This document shows positions 55,171-64,000 of a stretch of DNA of 64,000 bases, piece after piece. The stretch's first letter is position 1; each line of letters begins with the position of its first letter. The DNA is from Coleophoma eucalyptorum (lineage: Eukaryota; Ascomycota; Leotiomycetes; Helotiales; Dermateaceae), in the NCBI GenBank assembly GCA_026120035.1, contig JALRME010000020.1, positions 558,001-622,000 on the forward strand. Reading direction: 5' to 3'. The notes beneath the pieces were generated by a model, which ran no database searches, had not been told where the DNA came from, and was given only the letters and a program-made list of their open reading frames with translations. A program made the translations under genes and the position numbers.

Positions 55171-57440
55171 TTTGGATTTTCCCTTCACCTCCGGGTTCCA
55201 AAGGCAGAACTCATGCTGCAGCGAGTGGCGGCTTGCATCACGACTAGATGGGATTGTGGGAAGTTGCGATAAAGTGAAAAATAAGAAAGCATGCCAGATT
55301 GCGGCACAGTGGTTTGTGGGCCAATAGGTGGGGAGGGGGGTGGTTAAACAAATACCTTATTCAGACCTCTCATATCTCGATTTAATTTCCAATACATTTG
55401 AAGATATCTTGTCAATATATCTTGGGCGGTTCATTGTATTTCAATAAAAGAGTTGCATTAGGTTATTCTGGACCTATTCTTAGAGACTGCCGATGCTCTC
55501 GATAGATCACATTGATGTTGCTTAAATACCAAGGAATGTAACCCGTGAATAAAACCCCCTGTTATTTTATTATTGGAAAACCTGCACGGCTATTGACATC
55601 ATTGAATGAAACCGGTTTATTATATAAAGTTTGGGTTCGAATCGCCCAGTTGCTGGGAAAATTCTTAAATCTTTTTATGGGCAACCGTAAAGAAGCTTCT
55701 CTAAAAAAAGGGGGGGGGGGGTTCTCGAAGATCTAAAAATCCTTAACAGATCTCATATAGTTGACTAAGACTAAAGGTAGCCATTTCTTACCTTGGTAGA
55801 ACTTGTCATAATTTCTATGCCTTTCAAACGTGCGAAATGTGTGTGATTTCAATACACGTATTTGGTCATTTCTCAGCTCTATATTATTCCCTTGTAGTAA
55901 CCACAGCAAGATTGATACACGCGACCGTTCCCGCACAACATAGCTCTCCTCTTGCTGGCAAAAATTTAGCAGTATTACTCAATTCGAAAGCCGAAGGAGC
56001 AAATTGCTCTGTTGACGTCGAAGCAGAGCAGAATTATGTCGCTAGTAGGTGCAAACATGTACGAACCACTTCTGTCATCCACAGAAAGAGCACGCACAGC
56101 TCGATCAGCACAATTCGACATTGCAATAACCACGGACTCAGCTGGATGGATGTTTTAACTGGAAATGTGTGCTATTTGAAGCAGGCATGGTGCTGTAAGT
56201 TACTGAAGGGATGATTATTGGATCGGAAAAGTGATGCGAATGATAATTGTGGCAAATTCCTCTGGATGCAGATGCAAAAACCTTGTCAAGCCGTACGAGA
56301 TTTTGTACTCATATGAAAAGTTTGCATTCCCATAGACGTAGATTGACTCTGTATAGCAAGGAAATGAAAAGAAGCTCGCACTCACCAACTATTCTTGCAT
56401 TCGGTACCAGCCATAGAATCTCCAATTTAATAGGCGGCTTTTGCTCTATGCTTCATAACGCTTTATGCTTCGATTAAAGCATAAATTGTGCAACTCCTAG
56501 TATCGCGATATCTTTCTCAGCCTGCTCTGAAATTCTGCATGATAGCCATCAAACAAGATGAAAATTTCTTACGATCACTTGAACGAGTATGTTTTTGGAC
56601 AGAGACTTCTTGACCGGTCGTATTAACAAAAAATATCCCCGTCGAGCCCTGAGGACTGCCTCAAAATCGCTGTATGGGCGAAAAAAACCATCCTCGTCAG
56701 TCTCGCGGTTGACGTACGCGACAATGCTACAGCCGTTGCAAATATATCGTGGGTGTCTCTCGGCGCCGCAGTTTCATCAGCCTCGCCTATCTGCAACGAC
56801 TTGTGAAATTCGAGATTCATAAAATGCCAGCCCTAAATAGAGAGAGGAAGCAAAAATAAAGCCGTCGCGATTTAAGCGCCACCTTCATGTCATGATGACG
56901 CAGGTGGAAATCATCTGTATGTCAAAGGATCGACTTTGATAATCGGTCATTCAGACGTCACGAAGCTAATCCCGCTTCCCCATCCTCCAGATCTCCAGGA
57001 AAGCGAAGGATTCCAGAAGTTATTGAATCGGCCCTTTCACTATCCCCATTCTCCAGTCTCCAACTCTCTCCATGCACGCTGTCTCCGCGCCCCATTTTAC
57101 AAGAAAAAGCGAAGGTTGTTTGGGATGGAGATGGAAAATGGGCCAAATCGGCCCTTCTTTCACACAGCGCATAACGAGGCAACATGGAGAACGGAGACGG
57201 AGTCGGGGAACGGCCCAAGAGTTTGTGGGGGATGTTGACCAGCAGATCGATCATCGCGACTAAATCTTGAGAATGGCGAGAAAACGAACGGTGATGAAAT
57301 TCACAACAAACTGCATGATGGGCGATGAAGAAGTAAACAAGGACAGGAAATGAGATGGGAAATTTCTGAGTGGCCAATCTCCGGCTTTTAGAAGGTAAGA
57401 AACAAATCGGGAGGGATCGGTGTCAAAGGAAGGGAAAGGG

Positions 57441-57469
57441 GGAGTGGGAGTGGGAGTGGGAGTGGGAGC
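57441..57469. repeat. GGGAGT hexanucleotide tract
   Basis: About five tandem GGGAGT-type units in a G-rich strand. Non-coding context; could favour G-quadruplex formation. Confidence 0.8.
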
Positions 57470-59016
57470 GGAAGCGGGCTAGACAAGAGCCGGCAAGCGA
57501 GGCGGATTCCGAGTCAGAAAACTCTGCCGACGAAGGAAATCTTGACAGCATCCCGTGCGGAAGAGCTGCTCGGTGAGGTAAGGCCAGAAACAATCCATAA
57601 AATGCATTCGGTCTGAAGTGCTGGATGTTCTAGAAGGAAAAGCATTAGCAATAGTCTATCGGCCTCTCAAGTTAGTGATAGTGGACATGGACATGGATAT
57701 GGACGTGGTCAGCATCAACAAAGTGGACGTGCTCAAACGATAGTAGTAGTAAGTCCGTCACCCAGAACGCGTACGATGTTTCTTGCCACGACGACAGCCT
57801 CGGTTGAGCCGAAGGTGACGGGAGGAAGAGAAGAGCAGCTGCCCAAATCTCGTCTTGGGGATAAACTCTTCTCCGTGGTCCCCTAAACCCCCAGACTCCA
57901 CGATGGAGACACTTCTGTACTCCAAACCCGTGAATTGGCGTGGTCGTGTGGGCAGTGGAGATTTCACAGTCGCAGTGGGGAGAGTTGGCCGAAGTGGACT
58001 GAAAAGTGCTGGAACAGGTTTAATCAGCCGTCAAGAATAGAGGCATTTCGGTCCTATTGGGGAGCCTCGTCTGAGATTTGTGAAGGCGACAGCTTTTTTT
58101 GCACACGAAGGCGAGGTTGTACCGGTTTCCCGCTGAGCATGACAGGATGGCCTTTCCACAAAAGGGCCGAAGGGTGGGCACTCTCTGCGATGCTTAACCC
58201 GTCCCATGGACCATGGAGAAAGAAAAGCGACCAGTCGCTTAACTGTAGACGCGGAGAGAGCAATAGATGGCGGAGAAGGAGGAGGCGGCGACGGAGAACA
58301 ACGTCGATGAACGAGATGTCTTCGAAGGAAGCCATATCAAGCATCGCCCAATTCTTGGTATGGTCGTGTGCCTCAGAATAAGAAGCTGCCGAGCAGGGCG
58401 ACTTGAGGCTTAAATGTGCGCCTCCCACTGCTGGGCTGCATCCCCCCCGGCTTGGCCTACTAACTTTAATTCATCGTCACGAACACCAAACACAATCCAA
58501 CCCAACCCAACACGGGAACCCGTGAAAATATCGTCTGCCTACCCATTTTTCTCCGTGAGCCAGTATGCCGGTCCGGAGTTTTGTTTACCTTGCAAGGTTG
58601 TCCAGCACGACTGTGCCAAATAAAATGAGAGTTGGCCGCGCCTTGTCCCGGGGTGCGTAACGCTACCTCCACGTGAGGAGGAGAAGGGCCGAACTCCAGG
58701 AAGCTCTCCACCACGCATCGACTCCAGAGCACTCCTTGCCCCATATCCAGCTCTCCAAACACGAGTCCCCGTTTGTAATTTTGGCTTTCTGGTACAGCGG
58801 GGCCCCCGAAATGGGATGGAAGCAGTAAGCTCCTTCTCCCCATCCATCGGGTCAAATCTTCCAGTTGCGCGGCTGTAGGGGCTATGCTTGCTCGCCTGCT
58901 CACCTGCTCAGCTGTGTACCGCAGGCAATACTCCGTCAATGTCACTCCCAGCAAGTGAGCTGGTTGCAGTTGCCGCTGCTGAAGCCGGTCGCCGTGTCGG
59001 GGGTGCACTTGGGATT

Positions 59017-59024
59017 CTTATAAG
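59017..59024 (+). promoter_or_regulatory. TATA-like box of the hexose transporter gene
   Basis: CTTATAAG about 130 bp before the ATG at 59153, followed by a pyrimidine-rich leader. Confidence 0.4.
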
Positions 59025-59152
59025 AGTCTCTCTCATGCCCTTTTGACTTTTCCTCCCAGTTCAGTTCATTCCGCCTTCTCATCCTTCCAGTACTCCTTTT
59101 CTGCAGATCTTCACCTGATCGCACAGTACTTCGACAACTTCAACTCTTAACC

Positions 59153-60946
59153 ATGGCTGGAGGAGCCATTATCACTGGCACGGCCGATACTGGCCGTGTC
59201 GAGGCACCCGTCACCATGAAGGCCTACTTCATGTGTGCTTTTGCTGCATTCGGTGGAATCTTCTTCGGTTACGACACTGGATGGATGTCCGGTGTCCTCG
59301 CCATGCCCTACTTCATCCGCCAGTATACCGGTCTCCCATACCCTGATCCCGACGACGCTGCCGCCGTTGCTGCTTTCGTTATCCCAGCTAGCACCCAGTC
59401 CCTCATCACCTCTATCCTTTCTGCCGGAACCTTCTTTGGTGCCATCATTGGTGGTGACATTGCCGACTTCATTGGTCGTCGATGGACTATCATTATGGGT
59501 TGCGCCATCTTCTGTGTCGGTGGTGTCCTTGAGGTTGCTTCCACTGGAGTCGCTCTCATGGCCGCTGGTCGTACCGTTGCTGGTCTCGGTGTCGGTTTCA
59601 TCTCTGCCATTAGTAAGTCTTAGCATGCTCTCTTCATCTATACAACACTAACCAAACGACAGTCATCTTGTACATGTCTGAGATTGCCCCCAAGAAAGTT
59701 CGTGGTGCTCTTGTCGCTGGTTACCAATTCTGCGTCACCATCGGCATTGTCATCGCCAACTGCGTTGTTTACGCCACCGAGAACCGTGACGATACTGGAT
59801 CATACAGAATTCCCATCGCCGTCCAATTCCTCTGGGCTATCATCCTTGGAACAGGATTGTTCATGCTCCCCGAATCACCAAGATACTTTGTCAAGAAGGG
59901 TAGACTTGAAGAAGCTGCTAAGGCTCTTGCCTCTGTCCGTGGTCAACCAATCGACTCCAACTACATTCAAGATGAGCTTGCCGAGGTCATTGCCAACCAC
60001 GAGTATGAGTGCTCTGTCATCCCTCAAACCACTTACATTGGCGGATGGCTTAACTGCTTCACTGGAAGCATCATGAAAGGAAACTCCAACTGCCGCCGCA
60101 CGGTTGTTGGTATCCTTTTGCAAATGATGCAACAGTTGACTGGTGTCAACTTCATTTTCTACTTTGGTAAGTAACATGAGCTTCCATGTCATCTTAAATC
60201 ACCTACTTACCACCGTTCCAGGTACTGTCTTCTTCAAGTCTCTCGGCACGATCAGCAACTCTTTCTTGATCTCCCTTATCACCTCGCTTGTCAACTGCCT
60301 TTCCACCCCAATCTCCTTCTACACCATTGAGAAGTTTGGTCGTCGTGCTCTTCTCATTTGGGGTGCCGTGGGAATGGTTGTTGCTCAAATCATTGTCGGT
60401 GTCGTCGGTGACACTGCTGGCAAGACCTCCAACCACAACAACAGCGCTACCTCATCCATGATCGCCTTCATTTGCATCTACATTGCCATGTTCGCCACGA
60501 CTTGGGGTCCAGGAGCCTGGGTCGTCATTGGTGAGATCTTCCCTCTCCCAATTCGATCCCGTGGTATTGGACTCTCCACCGCCTCCAACTGGCTCTGGAA
60601 CTGCATCATCGGTGTCATTACTCCATACCTTGTTGGTACCGGAAAGGGTGACGCCAACCTTGGATCAAACATCTTCTTCATGTGGGGAGGACTTTGCTGT
60701 GTCTCCTGTGTCTTCGCCTACTTCCTTGTCCCAGAAACTAAGGGTCTCTCCCTTGAGCAGGTTGACAAGATGTTGGAGGAGTCTTCTGCAAGAAACTCCG
60801 CCAAGTGGACCCCACACGGCACTTTCGCCTCTGAGATGGGACTTACTGAGAAGGGGGTCGCTTTGGACACTGGTGTCTTTGGCGGACGTGCCGATGGCGA
60901 GGTTGCGCACATCGATCATGCTGGTGTTGAGAAGTCTGCTGTCTAA
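59153..60946 (+). CDS. MFS hexose transporter
   Basis: A 562-residue sugar porter of the plasma membrane, close in pattern to fungal high-affinity glucose/monosaccharide carriers. Exons are 59153-59612, 59663-60166 and 60222-60946; introns of 50 and 55 bp close in frame. Helix 1 contains GGIFFGYDTGWMSGV. Signatures are ADFIGRRW after TM2, PESPRYFVKKGRLEEA before the central loop, QMMQQLTGVNFIFYFG in TM7 (the QQ-x-x-GxNxxxYxG sugar-binding motif), EKFGRRA after TM8 and PETKGLSLEQVD after TM12. The cytosolic C-terminus is about 70 residues. The codon pattern, rich in C-ending codons (GCC, ATC, CTC), suggests strong expression. It reads toward the ABC-F gene on the same strand, 880 bp away. Confidence 0.93.
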
Positions 60947-61825
60947 GGGGAGATAACCATATATACACGCATTGTTTGGCGTCACTTTTAAATAATCTAC
61001 CTCGTTGATTATCATTTAGAACTAGTTGAAAAACTTGATGACTTAATGAAGATACCCTGGGTTGTATCATAGTATAATCTCTTAATGCATGCCCTTACAT
61101 ATAATCAGTATCCGCAATGGCTCTTGATCGTGATGTTTGAAGAAACTCGTCCACTAAGTCGGTGAACTATCCGGGGAAGAGGATGCGATTGCCATAAGAA
61201 ATACTCTGTGTATCTCCTTTTTCGTACCAATTTCATCCAAATTAATAATAGCCTTGCTTATGTTCCAGATTCCTCTAATCTTCTGCTCCCATGAGGGCAC
61301 AACTTGTTGCAATGACACCTGAAATGGAGTGCCCAATCACGTGGTTCCAATAGCCAAGGCGGGATGACGAGGTGGCCGCTTTCCCCTTCCTACCCATTAA
61401 ACACCTCAACTTACCTCTTCGACCTGCCTATTGTGAATAGTTGCTGCACCGTGGCGTAAACCATCATTGAACCCACCACTATTGAAGTTCCAATCTAACC
61501 TGCTTGTGATTGCGAAGACTCACAAGTTTGATCTGTAGGAAGCGCGACGATATGAGTCAGGCCGGAGCCGACAGCGTGCATGAGAGCTATGCACCGAGGC
61601 TTCGAATGCGCTAACCGATATAATTCGCGGAAAGCCTTTTGAGCATTTGGACGCCAAAAGGACCACAAACCCCCTGAAGAGACAGCATTATAGACTGTCT
61701 TCGTAATCACGCTTTGGAGGGTTTTTGTTCTTGCACTTCTTTATTGTTAGAGAGCACTCCTATCTTAAATTGAAAACTTAGTTTTCCCTGCAAGATCCAC
61801 AATAGCTACACCAAGGGCGCTTGAG
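60947..61825. other. Spacer of 0.88 kb
   Basis: The 3' region of the hexose transporter and the promoter of the ABC-F gene. Short frames only; nothing else was recognised. Confidence 0.4.
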
Positions 61826-64000
61826 ATGGCTACAAGCAGTATTGAGGAATCAGCAGCGACCATTTTGGTCTCCTGCAAGCAGACTCGCTTCCACATTGAG
61901 TCTCCAAATTATCAAGAGGTACGCTAAAAGTAGTCTAACCGGCATTCTTGATGGCTACATGCTTATCTCAAGAACACCAGCTTGATATCGAAGGCCTTAA
62001 TATTACGGTAACGTCAGGCGGCAAGTCTGGAGTTAAGGTCAAAGGCAAGTCAAAAGCTGAAGGGCTGGAGATTCTATCAAATGCGACTTTGAGATTGAAG
62101 GCTGGAAACTCCTATGCTCTTATCGGCAGGAATGGGACTGGAAAGTCGAGTACGTGACCTCGTGATGCGAGAGACTCTTATCTAACAATTGCTTTAGCAA
62201 TTTTGAAAGCCGTTGCTGAGAAGTTGATTCCTGGGATACCGTTGAAGACGAGAATTTCTTTATTGCAACAGACATCTAGTCGTCCTGCAAACCCTTTAGA
62301 AGATACTGCAAACACAGAGAACTCTTCACTACCTTCGAGTTCTGCCGGCCAAGCCTCTGTTCTAGAGGCGGTTATTGACAGAGCTACTGCGAAGAATGAG
62401 ATTCAGAACGAAATCAACAGTAGGTTTCACGCACCAGTGCCACCACTCTTTGCTTACATTCTGTAGTTCTTTCTGCGGCTGTGGATATTAGTGTCAATGC
62501 CTATGCGCCATTAAGAGCGCTTCGGCAAGTTCAACATGAGCGAATGAAGAAGGAATTATTTGAATTAGACAAGGATGCCAGACTTAGGAGTGGAACTCGA
62601 GGCATGGCAGCCAGAAAGGCACTTCTTGCATTTGAGAAGAAAATCGCCGAATCAGCCGATCGGTACGCTCAAATCCTGTGAGGGGTTTACTTGACTAATT
62701 TTATCTAGCATTGCCCAAACAGACGAGGAGATTGATGATGCTACTTTAAAGGAAGAAACGCAGGCTGCTGCTGATCTACTACTTGAGCTACAGTCTCAAA
62801 TTGAACCTAACAGGCTTGCCGAGGTAGAAGCAAAAGCTCGAAATATTCTGGCAGGTCTTGGTTTTCCTGCTAGCAATCTTATGAAATCGGTATCAAGTCT
62901 CTCTGGTGGCTGGAAGATGAGGACAAACTTAGCCGGAGTACTGCTTAGTCCTGCAGATATACTAATCCTTGACGAACCAACCAATTTCCTTGACCTTCTG
63001 GGCATCATTTGGCTGCAGAGGTATTTGATTAATATGAGAGAGACAGGACCAGATCCACCCACTGTTATAATTGTGTCTCACGACCGAGACTTTATCAACA
63101 CCATTTGTCAAGAGCTGATCATCCTCCGTGACCAAACATTGACTTACTTCCGCGGCGATCTTACGTCCTACGATAGCTCAATTCGAGACAAGAAGCTTTA
63201 CCTTGGCAGAATGCGGGATGCTCAAGAGAAGCAAAAGGCACACATTCAACAAACAATCCAACAGAATATCAAACAAGGGAAAGCTGCTGGGGATGAGAAC
63301 AAACTGCGCCAAGCAAAATCCCGGCAAAAGAAACTAGATGATCGAATGGGCATGGAGCGGTCTGCGAAAGGTGGTAGGTTCAAGCTGAACCGCGACCTGG
63401 CGGGATACCATCTTACGTCAAGAGCGGAAATTGATATTCCCGCCGATGAGAAAGCCGTATCCATTCTCTTACCTGTTGCACCAGACCTACGCTTCCCAGG
63501 ACCACTGGTCTCGCTGGAAAAGGTAGCTTTCAAGTACCCCTCATTGAAGAAGTCAGTAAATCCTGCACCAATCGTGCTCGAGGATATAAATTTGACTATT
63601 CATGCGGGAGACCGCGTTGGGGTCGTCGGACTCAATGGGTGTGGGAAATCAACTCTGATAAAACTTATCACGGAAACAACGAAACCTACCAAAGGAACAG
63701 TCTCACGACATCCTCGGCTGCGACTTGGATACTATTCTCAACACGCCGTTGAGGAACTCCAGACCTTAGGATACTCCGAACCTGATCTTACAGCCCTTGC
63801 ACTGCTGACTCGTGACGTGGAGGGCACCCTGAACGAAGGAGAGCTCCGCGGTCTTCTCGGGTCGCTCGGACTCCCAGGACGCACCGCGTCGGACCTCCCG
63901 ATCACCAAACTCTCGGGAGGACAAGTCGTTCGACTTGCTCTAGCAATGCTCCTTTGGAAAGAACCACAACTCCTCGTACTCGACGAAATCACTACCCATC
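61826..64000 (+). CDS. ABC-F family ATPase (cut by right edge)
   Basis: A soluble twin-ATPase protein of the ABC-F family (no membrane domain), which usually acts on ribosomes. Exons are 61826-61918, 61981-62149, 62198-62419, 62467-62662 and 62709 to the window end, joined in one frame. The first nucleotide-binding domain has Walker A GRNGTGKST (split by intron 2), signature SLSGGWKMR and Walker B ILILDEPTNFLD. The linker is charged and helical (REKQKAHIQQTIQQ-like). The second domain has Walker A GLNGCGKST, signature LSGGQVVRLAL and Walker B LLVLDEITTH, where the usual DEPTNHLD is changed. The C-terminus lies off the window. It resembles Gcn20/Arb1-type proteins in layout; which subgroup cannot be settled here. 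Confidence 0.88.

Larger units (their letters stand above)
55171..59152. other. Gene-free region upstream of the hexose transporter, 4 kb
   Basis: No gene could be supported. It includes a 12-base G run (55710-55721), a GGGAGT hexamer tract (57441-57469) and GGACAT/GGATAT units near 57681-57705. The part just before the transporter has matches to SYGGRG (CCGGGG near 58649, GCGGGG near 58799), as expected for CreA control of sugar uptake, but the motif is degenerate. CTTATAAG at 59017-59024 is a plausible TATA box. The long minus-strand frame 58466-59008 overlaps this promoter and lacks family features. Confidence 0.45.

Noticed and set aside
55630..55660. GGGTTCGAATCGCCC, like a tRNA T arm
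   Set aside because: The stem pairs badly in the standard register, and no acceptor or anticodon arm was found upstream.
58466..59008. 180-codon minus-strand frame
   Set aside because: It lies in the hexose transporter promoter, antisense to the TATA region's flank, and has no recognisable features.

Overview
This window is nuclear DNA of a filamentous ascomycete (Pezizomycotina). The genes carry many short introns (about 45-100 bp, mostly near 50) with CTNAC-type branch points. The content is typical of moulds: Zn2Cys6 regulators, a HET-domain gene, a PTH11-type receptor, several MFS transporters, a secreted aspartic protease and an expansin-like wall protein. The balanced base composition and gene repertoire would suit a leotiomycete such as a Helotiales species, but that is inference; no species can be named from the sequence alone.

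Layout. 0-1.5 kb: 3' part of a fungal transcription factor running in from the left edge. 3.1-3.4 kb: a small secreted Ala-rich protein. 3.4-6.8 kb: gene-free, with several perfect or near-perfect inverted repeats. 6.85-11.7 kb: a Zn2Cys6 regulator, a short-chain dehydrogenase and an MFS sugar transporter, which together look like a small catabolic or transport module. 12.4-15.0 kb: a GT31-like Golgi glycosyltransferase and an unknown membrane protein. 15.0-24.1 kb: a gene-poor tract of about 9 kb with one likely small cysteine-rich protein. 24.1-33.9 kb: a housekeeping block with a Vip1/Asp1 inositol pyrophosphate kinase and the ribosome-biogenesis factor Utp21 read divergently, then a GNAT acetyltransferase. 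35.0-36.6 kb: a PTH11-like seven-helix receptor. 39.9-41.8 kb: an Acinus-like SAP/RRM protein. 43.5-44.9 kb: a secreted aspartic protease. 47.5-48.8 kb: an expansin-like, probably GPI-anchored wall protein. 49.9-51.8 kb: an AzgA purine permease. 52.3 kb: a tRNA-Ser(GCT)-like locus with a damaged acceptor stem. 53.2-55.2 kb: a HET-domain gene. 59.2-60.9 kb: a hexose transporter. 61.8 kb to the right edge: an ABC-F ATPase cut by the window.

Most exons were joined by hand, by finding donor, branch and acceptor sites that restore one reading frame. Every multi-exon model listed closes in frame (total exon length divisible by three) unless cut by the window. No CRISPR array, rRNA gene or intact transposon was found. 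The observations most worth checking are the small Cys-rich gene in the gene desert, the GC-AG intron of the 6.85 kb regulator, the regulator/dehydrogenase/transporter module, the hairpin cluster at 3.9-4.6 kb and the tRNA-like locus.
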